From Maniola hyperantus (taxonomy: Eukaryota; Arthropoda; Insecta; Lepidoptera; Nymphalidae): a stretch of DNA of 64,000 nucleotides. The stretch is from contig NC_048563.1 of NCBI RefSeq assembly GCF_902806685.2, positions 5,260,423 to 5,324,422 on the forward strand. Direction: 5' to 3'. This document shows positions 19,901 to 30,019 of this stretch, piece after piece (within the stretch, counting starts at the first letter, position 1; each line of letters opens with the position of its first letter). Below the pieces are notes generated by a model, which saw only the letters and a list, made by a program, of their open reading frames with translations, did not search any database and had not been told where the DNA came from. Made by a program: the position numbers and the translations under genes.

Positions 19901-22339
19901 AGCAATTCTCGCGAAGTTTTAAAACATATTCCGGCTTCGCACAAACTTCCTACTGAAGTGGAATTTGATAAAACCGTGCACCATAAGATACTTGGTTTGC
20001 ATTGGTCCACTGAAACTGACTCGTTCTATTTTAAAATTTCCGTACCCGATGATGTGACATGCACCAAGCGCTCCATCTTGTCGACGGTTGCCCGTCTGTG
20101 GGACATAATGGGCTTCGTTGCTCCCACAGTCGTGTATGCCAAAATATTAATTAAGATGCTTTGGCAATTAAATCTTGATTGGGACACTGTAGCTCCGCCA
20201 CACATCGTTAAGATGTGGAGACAGTTTTGCGACGAATTACCAGCTCTAAATAAACTTCACATACCACGTCATGTGGGCGTGACCGAAGACTGCGAGGTCA
20301 CCCTCCTGGGACTGTCAGATGCCAGTCTCGCAGCCTACGGTGCCGTAGTTTATTTACACGTGAGCTCACCTTCTGGTAATACTGTGCGTCTCGTTTGCGC
20401 GAAAAGCAAAGTTTCGCCGACAAAACCACATTCTATCGCGCGTCTCGAGCTACTGGGTGGCGTCTTGTTGTCAAAAATACTTCGTACAGTATACGACAAC
20501 TACGCTGAACACACCCCGATCAAGGCTACGTATGCTTTTCTTGATTCCAAAGTTGCCTTGTATTGGATTAAAAGCTCTCCACATAGATGGCAAACCTTTG
20601 TCGCAAATCGCGTGATTAAGATAACAGACAATATCTCAGCTGACAACTTTTATCACTGTGCTGGCGTTGAGAACTCAGCTGATATTTTATCCAGGGGTGT
20701 TACTCCTGAGAAACTTGTCTCACACCCTTTGTGGCTTCATGGGCCACCGTGGGCCTCGCTGCATCCCTCTCAGTGGCCGCTTAAGACCCTGGATGGGCAG
20801 TGCGTAGACAACTTACCAGAACAAAAAATTTTAACGCACCCTGTGTGCACGCCCGTAAAGCAATGTGCTTTATACGAGCTAGCACATCGTACGTCCTCAT
20901 GGAGTAGACTTCTACGTATAATTGTATATATTTGTAGATGTTTAAAGTTACTTCCACGCCGCCGTACTGCGGCAATAACAGCTGAAGAGTTAGATTTTGC
21001 AGAAAATAGGATGCTTCGCGTTCTGCAAAATCAGCATTTTTATAACGAATATTATAATATTGAAAACAATTTACCATGCTCACCGGCGTTTAATCGCCTG
21101 CGACCATTTATCGACAATGGATTAATCCGTGTCGGTGGTCGTCTTGTCAATTCGGGGCTTGACTTTGAAAAAATACATCCGGTCGTACTGCCTCGCAATG
21201 ACCATGTGGTAAACATAATTATTGATTATTACCACATCAAACATTTACATGCTGGACCAGAACTTCTGATGGCTTTGCTTCGGCAGAGATTTTGGATTTT
21301 GTCAGCACGCCGCATTATTAGGCAGAGAGTCCATAAGTGCAATACTTGCTTTCGAGCCAAGCCGCGTCCGACTTATCCTCTGATGGCGGATCTTCCTGAT
21401 ATCCGTACACGTCCAGCGCTAAAAGCTTTTACTTTCACGGGCTGTGATTATGCAGGTCCCATACCATACGTTCCTGTGCGCCGCCGAGGCGTACGCAGCG
21501 AAAAAGCATACATAGTGCTATTTACATGTCTCACTACGAGATCTACCCATATTGAAGTCGCTACCTCACTCAGCACTCCTAGCTTTCTTGCTGCATTTAA
21601 AAAATTCCTCGCCAGACGTGGGCCCGTTCAGGTGCTCCATAGTGACCGGGGTACGAATTTTCAAGGTACTGCCTCTTATCTTCGTGATCTGTACAAATTT
21701 CTTAGAGAAGAGTATTATCCGAAACTAGAACAAGAATGCGCCGAGAGTCGTATAACTTGGAAATTCATTTGTCCAAATAGCCCGCACCAAGGAGGTGCGT
21801 GGGAGAGTATGATCAAAGTAACAAAGTCGATCTTGTTTAAAGTCATAGGACAACAGCTCCTTTCATATGAGGAACTATATACTGTGCTTACGCAGGTCGA
21901 ATGTCTACTTAATTCGCGTCCACTGACGGTACTCAGTTCCGATCCCGCAGAACCTTCAGCTCTTACACCGAGTCACTTTTTGCACACTGCGCCTCTATTT
22001 TCCTTACCTGCGCCTGAAGTCGGTACAGATAAAATCAACTTACTCGACAGGCACTCGTTAATGGATAAAATGGTCCAATCCTTTTGGAGTCGTTGGCGGA
22101 TGGAATATCTGCATTGTCTACAAGTTAGACAAAAGTGGAATACTCCATCCGCACCAATCACTCCAGGGACTGTTGTTGTGGTCATAAACGATAACGTACC
22201 TCCCCAGGCTTGGCCATTGGCAGTAGTGGAGAGAGTTCATCCCGCTAAAGACAGTGTTGTTCGCATAGCTACTGTAAAGATCTCTGGGAAAACTTACCTC
22301 CGTCCGGTTGTTAAGTTATGCCCTCTCCCTACGCAGTAA
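16997..22339 (+). CDS. BEL/Pao gag-pol polyprotein
   Basis: One uninterrupted frame of 1,780 residues from the ATG at 16997. Gag-like DUF1759 region at about 135-285 (PISILDFDGDIKSF). Cys/His-rich stretch at about 352-428 (KCLCKN, CVNCL, CSCGQKH). Aspartic protease around residue 515 (ALLDSASQADF; the usual Gly after DS is Ala). Reverse transcriptase with YMDD at 932-935. RNase H with LSDASLAAYG near 1105-1115. Integrase zinc region (H..H, C..C) at about 1410-1455 and DDE core with Asp near 1482 (GCDYAGP), Asp near 1549 (HSDRGTNF) and Glu near 1602 (GGAWES). C-terminal DUF5641-like end. It would make the proteins for reverse transcription and integration of the element. Confidence 0.93.
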   Translation: MPPKIDPKSSEGTSESDKDIQDSRLSILLAKREAIFGIMQNIFELSRDKYIHTDDEKMEHFLDESSQIDSLREKYESIVDSYNTRLLQLNPEATPNYSCLYAFETLYSRVKRVQAKCPTSELTPEMHNATPALLKAKPKLAPISILDFDGDIKSFQMFYTTFKSVVDNNPLLSDAEKLFYLLPTLKGKAKSAIAGISPCAENYKLILQTPINRFDDKRMLTSAYLHELFRYKGFQTPSAANFESFIDQFAGAVSALKNLKLDNLADLIILHIATQKVDTETVRAFEIKCGSKIPNFDEFVEFITTRAKVFERTNKNITNASDTRQNKNIKQTNNGSSGSAPKYQAYVSTVDKSTSSKCLCKNISHTYLYKCVDFNKLSSPQERFKCVKDKNACVNCLSVLHRVGQCEVSPHCSCGQKHNKRLHFDQANTRVLHPDSAVTSSRTAVPTTQTPVASECTDVAPRATDVGAPMTATHSYSSQISNRVGDKQSTVLLATAQIAVYDCNGKRRIIRALLDSASQADFISRQCCDLLGLQCEHTERTIVKGFGGIEKVVQSNSVNIKFYSRFNDNVSFNISPLVVDTVTDKLPTAVVDTSVLSHLKGIPLADESFGVPDKIDALIGASLFPRLLLPDDVHTSRRDPSMPVALRTVLGLVYMGNAPTIPTVNTHSALTCCFVQEPPAIDSIVRRFWELEELPSASVQHPDDAECEDFYTSTTIRDPVTGRYVVGLPFKEDVYSLGNSMDVARKRFACLERKLEASPKLRSAYDDVIKNYLAKDYISAAPSYDSQDPVPIYVMPHTGILREDKSTRLRMVVDASCRTSSGQALNHLLHSGPNLQGDLFKIILNFRLHEIAMTADCREQFLQIIMREADRRYQCFLYRFRPQDPLVLYQFNRVCFGLTSSPYHALRTVRQLVEDDGAKYPLASSIVLPALYMDDVAFSLPSEREAVTASQQMIDLFKSAQWDLIKWNSNSREVLKHIPASHKLPTEVEFDKTVHHKILGLHWSTETDSFYFKISVPDDVTCTKRSILSTVARLWDIMGFVAPTVVYAKILIKMLWQLNLDWDTVAPPHIVKMWRQFCDELPALNKLHIPRHVGVTEDCEVTLLGLSDASLAAYGAVVYLHVSSPSGNTVRLVCAKSKVSPTKPHSIARLELLGGVLLSKILRTVYDNYAEHTPIKATYAFLDSKVALYWIKSSPHRWQTFVANRVIKITDNISADNFYHCAGVENSADILSRGVTPEKLVSHPLWLHGPPWASLHPSQWPLKTLDGQCVDNLPEQKILTHPVCTPVKQCALYELAHRTSSWSRLLRIIVYICRCLKLLPRRRTAAITAEELDFAENRMLRVLQNQHFYNEYYNIENNLPCSPAFNRLRPFIDNGLIRVGGRLVNSGLDFEKIHPVVLPRNDHVVNIIIDYYHIKHLHAGPELLMALLRQRFWILSARRIIRQRVHKCNTCFRAKPRPTYPLMADLPDIRTRPALKAFTFTGCDYAGPIPYVPVRRRGVRSEKAYIVLFTCLTTRSTHIEVATSLSTPSFLAAFKKFLARRGPVQVLHSDRGTNFQGTASYLRDLYKFLREEYYPKLEQECAESRITWKFICPNSPHQGGAWESMIKVTKSILFKVIGQQLLSYEELYTVLTQVECLLNSRPLTVLSSDPAEPSALTPSHFLHTAPLFSLPAPEVGTDKINLLDRHSLMDKMVQSFWSRWRMEYLHCLQVRQKWNTPSAPITPGTVVVVINDNVPPQAWPLAVVERVHPAKDSVVRIATVKISGKTYLRPVVKLCPLPTQ

Positions 22340-22609
22340 GCTTCAAATATGGCTTCAGTTTAAATAGTAAGTTAGCTTATAATTTGTACATAATCATAAT
22401 CATAATCGTTTATTTTATATTCATAAATTAACACTATATTCATATCGTACCATGTCATATCTTATCAAGATACACGTTAGTGTGTCGAGCCAAGTTCTAA
22501 TAATTGTATTATCTCATGACTTTTAGATTATTTTACGCAATGTGCGTTTTTTCTCATAGAGCCCTATTCGCTCTACACCTCATGAGACTTTTCTTAAAGG
22601 TGACCCTTT

Positions 22610-22622
22610 AAGGGCGGGTGGA
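22610..22622 (+). other. polypurine tract of BEL element
   Basis: AAGGGCGGGTGGA immediately before the 3' LTR, the expected site for plus-strand priming. Confidence 0.65.
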
Positions 22623-23163
22623 TGGTTGCGCCAACTTATTTATAAAATTAATTTAAAATATTTCCTGGTGTTTCCACTCCTAACTCCTTAAACCCGAATG
22701 CAGCACTCTACAAGACTGCGAGGAGAAAAGGGCAAGAATCCAGAGCCGCCACGCGAACTCGACACACATGTAACTAAGAAATATTATAACTAGAACACTT
22801 CTTCTCGAATACGTCGCAAGTGCGCGCGGTTCGAGAGAATGCAACGTTAAAAAAAACTTAAATTATAAATATTATAACTTATCTCCATGTGCTTCATTGA
22901 GAACACGCGAGACTTTCCATATCATATGTGTTTGTGCCTTGAACGTGGTGGAATTTGATCAAGAAAGAACCCGTGGAAGAAGGGGAAAGTTAACGGCGGC
23001 CATACTGGAAGATTGATTCAAGTAAGTGCTGCATTTCCTTCTATCTAAATCCTTTATTTCATTTGCACCACGGTTTTTATTTGTCAATTTTAATACAGTC
23101 CGCTAATCCATATTTAAATTCATAATTTTACATAATTAACATAACATAACTTGGCGCATTCAT
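22623..23163 (+). repeat. 3' LTR of BEL element
   Basis: Collinear with the 5' LTR at an offset of 6,769 bases, no difference seen. Confidence 0.9.
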
Positions 23164-23167
23164 ATAC

Positions 23168-24325
23168 TAAAATTGTTATATTTCACATTTTTTATTGTAG
23201 TTTGCAAAGTATATAGGTACTTAATTAAATAAATTTTATTTATATTTTATCAAATTGTTAAACCTGCACTTCAAGAAAATTTCAAAATAATAATAAAAAA
23301 TTAGTTCTCTTCATTAATTAAATATCACCACGGATACCAATTGAATTTATTCAAAATTTATGTACAACAGAATTTATAATTTTGTGAAATTTAAAAACTC
23401 ATTTTTTTCATTTCTCCGCTAAAACCAAAATCAAAATAAATGTTGTGACTAAAAACTATGTAATTGTTGTACCATGTAGACTTAAATGCATTTATTTAGT
23501 TTTTTCGATGTAGAAATTATATAGAACTTATATTGTGATTAAGCTATTTAACCTTTTTTGTAGATAAAAAAATACGTAGCAGAAGCATAGATATATTATT
23601 ATGATATACTATTAACATAGTATGCTAGATATGGCGTGCCATGCAATAACACGTTTTTGTGCCAATTCGAACGATCGAGCGTACCGGAAATTAAAACTGA
23701 ACTTTGTGTCAAATTGACAGGATATCTTATCACTCAGTTCCGAGTACGCTCACATGACACACTGCTGCCATCAGCGACAAAATGGCGAAAATCAGGTTGC
23801 TTCAAAAGCAAGTCGCTAACCGCATATTTACTGTACTATGTTATAGTATTATTATATAAGTAATATGTACGAGCAAAATAAACACAGTCCTAATTGAATT
23901 GTATTTTAAAACATAAAAAAAATACATTTCCAATTATTTTGTTTGACTTTATTTTACAATACTTATTTCCTTTTACAGTAAAAAACAGTTACCTACCTAC
24001 TAAATATTAAAAAAATTCGAACTGTCGATTTATTTCTAAATACATGTTCAATAAAGACTTTTCAATATTATTTTCAACTTAAATTGAAAAATGATTTTTC
24101 TTACAATGATCTACCTACTCATGATAGTTATCTTTAAAAAAAACTGTTTTTGTTTTGTATGAAATACCTATTACGTAAGTAATAGTGAATTCATTATTGT
24201 AGATACCTATTGTAATATAAAACATATTATTGTGATGAATATTTAGTTTTGAAAATGAAAATATATAGCTTGCAATTTTGATATTATTTTTATTTATTTT
24301 AACACCCAATCACCATTGTTTATAT
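23168..24325. other. intergenic, no gene recognised
   Basis: AT-rich DNA. A short open stretch near 23636-23863 starts at GTG rather than ATG and shows no recognisable motif. No repeat family identified. Confidence 0.5.
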
Positions 24326-24478
24326 AAAATATATAAAATTAAAAGGTCACTGACTGACTGATCTATCAACGCACAGCTCAAACTACTGGATGGATCGGGC
24401 TGAAATTTGACATGCTGATAGATATTATGACGTAGGCATCCGCGAAGAAAGGATTTTTGAAAATTCAACCCTTGAAGT
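24326..24478 (+). repeat. H-1 Helitron-like, 3' truncated
   Basis: From TATAAAATTAAAAGGTCACTG to TTTTTGAAAATTCAACCCTT. The hairpin and CTAGT end are missing. Confidence 0.75.
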
Positions 24479-24499
24479 TTTTTTTTTTTCTTTTTTATT

Positions 24500-24934
24500 A
24501 AAATGCATGAGAATAATCTTCATAGCCCTTACGCCTGGTCCACTACGGAGCACGGATCTCCTCTCACGAATGAAAAGGGGTTAAGCCATAGTCCACCACG
24601 CTGGCCAAGTGCGGATTGACAGACTTCACACACCTTTGAGAACATTATGGTGAACACTCAGGCATGCTGGTTTCCTCACGATGTGTTCCTTCACCGTTAA
24701 AGCAAGTGCTATTTAATTAAATACTGTTTTTTTTAGATTTAAGTTTATTAATAGTTTATTTGTAATTAAAAATTGATTAAAAGTTAAAAATATTTAGTTA
24801 AAAAAAAAAACAAAAAAAAAATTAAATACTTAAGACGAACATATCTCCGAAAAGTTAAGGTGTGTGCCCGGGATCAAACCCCCGGTCTCCTATTAGGACG
24901 TGGACATCCTAACCACTAGGCTATCACAGCTTAG
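24500..24934 (-). repeat. SINE-A copy with a 95-base insertion
   Basis: Reverse SINE-A ending ACTAGGCTATCACAGCTTAG. An A-rich insert at 24726-24820 is flanked by ATTAAATACT at 24716-24725 and 24821-24830, a 10-base target duplication. Confidence 0.82.
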
Positions 24935-25050
24935 ATATTAGCAGTCGAATCTGTCTCTGTACTGTATAATAAAATCCAAAAAATAAAGTAAAAATTGACT
25001 TCAATAACCACAAACACAATAAATCAAAAAATAATTTAATTTATTACCTA

Positions 25051-25267
25051 ACTAGATGATGCCCGCGACTTCGTGCGCGTGGATTTCGGTTTTTTGTAAA
25101 TCCCATGGGAACTCTTTGATTTTCTGGGATGAAAAGTAGCCTATGCTCTTCCCCGGGATGCAAGCTGTCTCTGTACCAAATTTCGTCAAAAGCGGTTGAA
25201 TGGTTGAACTGTGAAAAGCTAGCAGACAGACAGACAGACACACTTTCGCATTTATGATATTAGTATG
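25051..25267 (-). repeat. H-2 Helitron-like copy
   Basis: From CTAGATGATGCCCGCGACTT to CACTTTCGCATTTATGATAT. It includes the CAGA microsatellite. Confidence 0.82.
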
Positions 25268-25391
25268 GATAGGTTCCGTGCCTTAAGGTGAGAGAGTGAG
25301 TAGGTAAGTGAGGCCTTTTGCAGCGGGAAAATTTCTAATCTTATGAGAAACCAGAAATATTACGCAGACAAAGTTGCGAGCAACTGCTAGT
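25268..25391 (+). repeat. H-3 Helitron-like 3' fragment
   Basis: Contains CCTTTTGCAGCGGGAAAATT and ends GAGCAACTGCTAGT. The next element follows directly. Confidence 0.7.
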
Positions 25392-25535
25392 TATCTTCTA
25401 TAATATAAAAATGAATTACTAAATGTGTTGGTCATCGCAAATCTCGAGAACAGCTGAACCGATTTCGCTAATTCTTTTTTATAATATTCCTTGAAGTACG
25501 AGGATGGTTCTTACGGAGAGAAAAGTTTAAAAAAA

Positions 25536-26518
25536 ACCGGCCAAGTGCGCATCAGACTCGCGCAGTGAGGGTTCCGTAGTCCAATCGTTTTTTATCGACA
25601 TTTTGCACGATAAATCAAAAACTACTTACTAGATCTCGTTCAAACCAATTTTCGGTGGAAGTTTGCATGGTAATGTACATCATATATTTGTTTAGTTTTA
25701 TCATTCTCTTATTTTAGAAGTTACAGGGGGGGGGGACGACACACACATTTTACCACTTTGGAAGTGTCTCTCGCGCAAACTATTCAGTTTAGAAAAAAAT
25801 GACATTAGAAACCTCAATATCATTTTTAAAGACCTATCCATAGATACCTCACACGTATGGGTTTGATGAAAAAAAATTTGAGTTTCAGTTCTAAGTATGG
25901 GGAGCCCCAAAATTTATTGATTTTTTCTATTTTTGTGTAAAAAATCTCAATGCGGTTTACAGAATATATCTACTTACCAAATTTCAACAGTATAGCTCTT
26001 ATAGTTTCGGAGAAAAGTGGCTGTGACATACATCTAGACAGACAGACAGACATGACGAATCTATAAGGGTTCCGTTTTTAGGGTTCCGTACCTCAAAAGG
26101 AAAAACGGAACCCTTATACGATCACTTTGTTGTCTGTCTGTCTGTCTGTCAAGAAACCTACAGGGTACTTCCCGTTGACCTAGAATCATGAAATTTCGCA
26201 GGTAGATAGATCTTATAGCTGACATTTTGGGAAAAATCTGAAAACCGTGAATTTAGGGTTAGATCACACAAAAAAAATTAAATTGTGGTCATCAATTAGT
26301 ATTTTCAACTTTCGAAGTGAGTGACTATATCAAGTGGGGTATCATATGAAAATTCTTCACCTGTACATTCTAAAACAGATTTTTATTTATTTTTATGCAT
26401 CATAGTTTTTGAATTATCGTGCAAAATGTCGAAAAAATACGACTGTAGTACGGAACCCTCATTGCGCGAGCCTGACTCGCACTTGGCCGGTTTTTTTGCC
26501 ATTCGGTTACGGAACCCT
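25536..26518 (+). repeat. F1b element nested in H-4
   Basis: Opens ACCGGCCAAGTGCGCATCAG. The middle differs from F1 (AATTTTCGGTGGAAGTTTGC, ATAGTTTCGGAGAAAAGTGG). It closes TTTTTGCCATTCGGTTACGG and AACCCT. A related partial copy is at 34549-34745. Confidence 0.72.
26080..26497 (-). repeat. F1 nested in F1b
   Basis: Complete reverse F1, from AGGGTTCCGTACCTCAAAAG to GCACTTGGCCGG. Both junctions lie in the T run of the F1b closing motif. Confidence 0.85.
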
Positions 26519-26731
26519 AAAAATTTGAATCGCCTGTAAGGCGGAACGAAGTTAGCCAGGGCAGCTAGTATAATATAAGTATATCAAAACAGCTATATCA
26601 GTATGACATTGAGGTAGGTAGGTCTTAAGATATTAAATATTTATGATTGTCTAGATTCCAGACATGTGACTGAAGTCTTATTTTAGGGATCCGTAAGTAT
26701 CTCATGAAGATAACAAGTTGAAATATAAAAC

Positions 26732-26981
26732 ACTAGCTTATGCTCGCGACTTCGTCCGCGTGGACTACACAAATTTCAAACCCCTATATCACCCCCTTAG
26801 GGGTTGAATTTTCAAAAATTGTTTCTTAGCGGATGCCTACGTCGTAATAGCTATCTGCATGCCAAATTTCAGCCCGATCCGTCCAGTAGTTTGAGCTGTG
26901 CGTTGATAGATCAGTCAGTCAGTCAGTCAGTCAGTCAGTCAGTCAGTCAGTCAGTCACCTTTTCCTTTTATATATTTAGAT
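26732..26981 (-). repeat. H-1 Helitron-like copy
   Basis: From ACTAGCTTATGCTCGCGACT to CCTTTTATATATTTAGA, with about twelve CAGT repeats in its microsatellite. Confidence 0.85.
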
Positions 26982-27116
26982 TATAAACAAGACTGCCTTG
27001 CCATAATTTTCCAATAGACTAGATAAATTCAAGCCCCTCGCTGTCCCCTTTTACCCCTACTAAAAAGGACAGACGATAAGGTCTAGAAAAAAATTTTAAA
27101 TACATATCAAAAATTG

Positions 27117-27205
27117 CGAACCGGCAGGAATCGAACCCACGTCTCCTGGGATCGCGCCCGACGCTCTGAACACTAAGCTACATCCCGCTTACTGCCAGTG
27201 ACGAA
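27117..27205 (-). repeat. SINE-C head, tRNA-like
   Basis: The reverse strand reads like a tRNA with A box TAGCTTAGTGTT and B box GGTTCGATTCC, but the acceptor arm does not pair past three bases. A SINE head is more likely than a tRNA gene. Confidence 0.6.
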
Positions 27206-27297
27206 ATTTGTGATATGTATGTTCACTCAGTACTAAAGCGACTGTTTATGCCATCTAGTAGCGACATCTTTTTGCAGTTATCGAAACTACTACTAAA

Positions 27298-27463
27298 CAG
27301 CTCAAACTACCGGACGGATCGGGCTGAAATTTGGCATGCAAATAGCTATTGTGACGTAGGCATCCGCTAAGAAAGGATTTTTGAAAATTTAATCCCTAAG
27401 GGGGTGAAATAGGGGTTTGAAATTTGTGTAGTCCATGCGGACGAAGTCGCGAACATAAGCTAG
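27298..27463 (+). repeat. H-1 3' half, abutting the transporter A stop
   Basis: Runs from AGCTCAAACTACCGGACGGA to CGCGAACATAAGCTAGT. One base separates it from the stop codon of gene A (27467-27465, - strand). Confidence 0.8.
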
Positions 27464-27464
27464 T

Positions 27465-28558
27465 TTAAATTAAAGCTTTAATTTGTTCATTACTCAAAAC
27501 TTCATCGATTTCACGAAAGTTTTTAGTTTTAAAATAGATTTCTATTTCTTGTAGCGTCCGCCCCTTAGTCTCTGGTAACCTAAGCCAGATGTAACCTAAA
27601 CTTATGCACATTATACCTGCATTGGTTAAGAATAACCCATGGTAACCCATTGCGCCCACCATCACTTGTAACAAAAGTACAGTTAAAGCGAAGGAACTCA
27701 TTAAAATAATCCCGGAAAAGAAAAAAAAGTGTACTTTCAATTCTATAGGGTAAATTTCACCCAGTAAAGCTTCTAGTACAGGGTACGGGCCCGACTTACC
27801 AATGAAGAAGTAGAAACTGAGCAACGCAATGCTAACCCATTGAAAATAGACTGAATCAGTTTTAAAATATAAACACGCACTTAGACTAACTAAAACTATG
27901 ATGCCAATAATAGCTGTTGTGAATAACATGCTTCGCATTGATAACTTCTTGATTAATAAACACGACGCAGCCGCTCCTATTATAACACAAATATCAACGA
28001 CCATTGTAAAAACAAATATGTCACGTGAACCTGTAATTTCCTCTACAATTGTAACACCGAGAGTACTAAATACTAACTTTCCACCTGCTGCTAAAAAAAC
28101 AGAAATAAACACCCCAAGCAGCATCAAATCCCAGAAATATTTCTTTTTACACGCAATCATTAGTTTTTTGAGCGTTCTCAACGAATTTGTTTCTTTTGCT
28201 TTCTCCAATTTTGATTTTTCCACTTTGAGCAGCAAACTTAGTTCTGCTTCAGTATTTGGTGTACTTCCATGTAGCTTCCTAAATGCCTGTTCGGATTCTT
28301 CAAACTTTCCTTTAGATGCCAACCAGTGCGGGCTTTCTTCCCAGAAAAATGGTGGGATTATTCCAAAAAGTGTCGTTAATATTCCTACCAGAGCGACTGT
28401 TCTCCAGTGAAATACAATTCCTAGAGCGTGAGCCACAGCACTGCCGACAGATGGAGCTAGTGTAGATACCATGTTCAGGAACAGTGCCCTGGTTTTAGGG
28501 CCTGCGTATTCTGATGTTACACATAACTTTAGCGCGAATATGGCGCCTGTTGCGATAC
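27465..28558 (-). CDS. MFS sugar transporter A, exon 4 (last)
   Basis: Residues 109-472 of a 472-residue sugar porter. The acceptor CTCATTTTCAG precedes it, and the split Gly109 codon reads GGT when joined to exon 3. Features: EESPHWL at 182-188 (the PESPRWL-type motif of the central loop), several hydrophobic segments consistent with membrane helices 4-12, a charged central loop rich in Lys/Glu, and PETKGRTLQE at 437-446, the C-terminal sugar-transporter signature. Such proteins move sugars (in insects often trehalose or hexoses) across the plasma membrane; the substrate cannot be read from the sequence. It is about nine-tenths identical in protein to the paralogous exon at 43311-44404. A Helitron-like element begins directly after the stop. 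Confidence 0.92.
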
Positions 28559-29002
28559 CTGAAAATGAGGAGAAAAAAGTGATTATATGAAGCCCATATA
28601 AAAATATTTTTTGTTCAATGAACTTTACAAGTACTTTTGAATGGTCAAATGCATCTATCACTGGTACGGATTCCGTTTTTCAAAGATTTGATATAAGTAC
28701 TTAAAATTTATTTATTGGATATCACAACTTAAATATAAAAGAAAACTATATATACGAGTACATGTACAACTTATCAGTAAAAAAATTATATTTACAAAAA
28801 ATATACCTACGCCGTCCAAATGGTCATTTATGGGCAATACACTGGCGCTATATAAATAAAATAAAAATAAAAAAATCTTTTTTTTATTTTATTCGAATAA
28901 ACTTTTACAAGTACTTTCGAATAGTCGGATGCATCTGCCACTGGTATAAGTACAATAATATTATGCCATGAAAAAATATTTACGGACTGCAGGTCAAATC
29001 CA
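28559..29002. other. intron 3 of transporter A, left part
   Basis: Contains two SINE tail fragments in reverse (about 28612-28675 and 28893-28950; ACAAGTACTT and CACTGGTA motifs) and, at 28752-28853, a piece of the LINE 3' tail seen at 12040-12150 (TATACCTACGCCGTCCAAAT). Confidence 0.6.
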
Positions 29003-29521
29003 CGCTCTTTTTAACCGACTTCAAAAAAAGGAGGAGGTTCTCAATTCGTCGGAATCTTTTTTTTTTTTTTTTATGTATGTTCCCCGATTACTCGAAGACG
29101 CCTGGACCGATTTTGAAAATTCTTTTTTTGTTTGAAAGTTCTTCAAAGTTGGTCCCATTTAAATTTGGTGAAGATCTGATGAACATCTTCGAAGATAGAT
29201 ACTGGAACTCCTCAACGGATAAGAGTAAATTGCTCGCGATCAGTGTAATAGCTTAGTAAACAGTAGATTTTTAACCAGGCATAGCATAATTCCATGGGGC
29301 CACTAAAAATTGTAAAATAATTTTTTTTTACAAAAAAAATAAAAACCGACTTCGATACGTAAACACTAAAAATTTAAAAATAATTTAATTTATTACCGAA
29401 TATATTATTATGTATACAAGAGTTAATATAGTTCCATAATAATATTTTTTGGTGCCGGTGCCAATTAGCTTTAGCTGCGCGAATCGTCTAGACTTCATAT
29501 TTTTATGAGACTCCACAATGA
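29003..29521 (+). repeat. F2 repeat, tandem copy 1
   Basis: Starts CGCTCTTTTTAACCGACTTC, includes CGAAGATAGATACTGGAACT and GGTGCCGGTGCCAATTAGC, and ends with an ACTCCACAATGA segment. A second copy follows directly. Confidence 0.78.
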
Positions 29522-30010
29522 CGCTCTTTTTAACCGACTTCAAAAAAGGAGGAGGTTTTCAATTCGTCGGAATCTTTTTTTTTTTTTTTTTTTTTTTTTT
29601 ATTTTTTATGTATGTTCCCCGATTACTCAAAAACGTCTGGACCGATTTTGAAAATTCTTTTTTGTTTGAAAGGGTATACTTCAAAGTTGGTCCCATTTCA
29701 ATTTGGTGAAGATCTGATGAACATCTTCGAAGATAGATACTGGAACTCCTCAACGGATAAGAGTAAATTGCTCGCGATCAGTGTAATAGCTTAGTAAACA
29801 GTAGATTTTTAACCAGTCATAGCATAATTCCATGGGGCCACTAAAAATTGTGAAATAAAAAATTTTTACAAAAAAAATAAAAACCGACTTCGTTACATAA
29901 ACACTAAAAATTTAAAAATAATTTAATTTATTACCGAATATTTTATGTATACAAGAGTTAATATAGTTCCATAATAATATTTTTTGGGGTCGGTGCCAAT
30001 GAGGTGCCAT
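29522..30010 (+). repeat. F2 repeat, tandem copy 2
   Basis: Head-to-tail with copy 1 at a 519-base offset, with few differences over the shared part. It ends at GGTCGGTGCCAATGAGGTGCC. Confidence 0.78.
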
Positions 30011-30019
30011 TGTGGAGTC

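Larger units (their letters stand above)
15854..23163 (+). mobile_element. BEL/Pao LTR retrotransposon, apparently intact
   Basis: 7.3 kb element: 5' LTR, candidate primer-binding site, one gag-pol frame, purine tract, 3' LTR. The two LTRs are collinear and I found no difference when reading them base by base. ATAC flanks both ends (15850-15853 and 23164-23167), a 4-base target duplication (or 5 bases with one mismatch, GATAC/TATAC). The intact frame and identical LTRs point to a recent insertion. It lies about 1 kb downstream of spook, on the same strand. No envelope-like frame follows pol. Confidence 0.93.
25392..26570 (+). repeat. H-4 Helitron-like copy carrying nested F1b and F1
   Basis: The 5' part (TCTTCTATAATATAAAAATG to GAGAGAAAAGTTTAAAAA) and 3' end (CGGAACGAAGTTAGCCAGGG, then CAGCTAGT) are about 1 kb apart; a complete relative is under 200 bases. 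Confidence 0.78.

Noticed and set aside
23636..23863. Small gene of 75 codons
   Set aside because: Begins with GTG, has no signal or domain, and lies in AT-rich intergenic DNA.
27117..27205. tRNA gene
   Set aside because: A and B boxes are present but the acceptor stem fails and the sequence continues as in SINEs. The same applies to the heads of SINE-A, SINE-B and SINE-D.
27898..28410. 170-codon open frame on the + strand, also at 43744-44256
   Set aside because: It is the antisense shadow of the transporter exons and mirrors their conservation.
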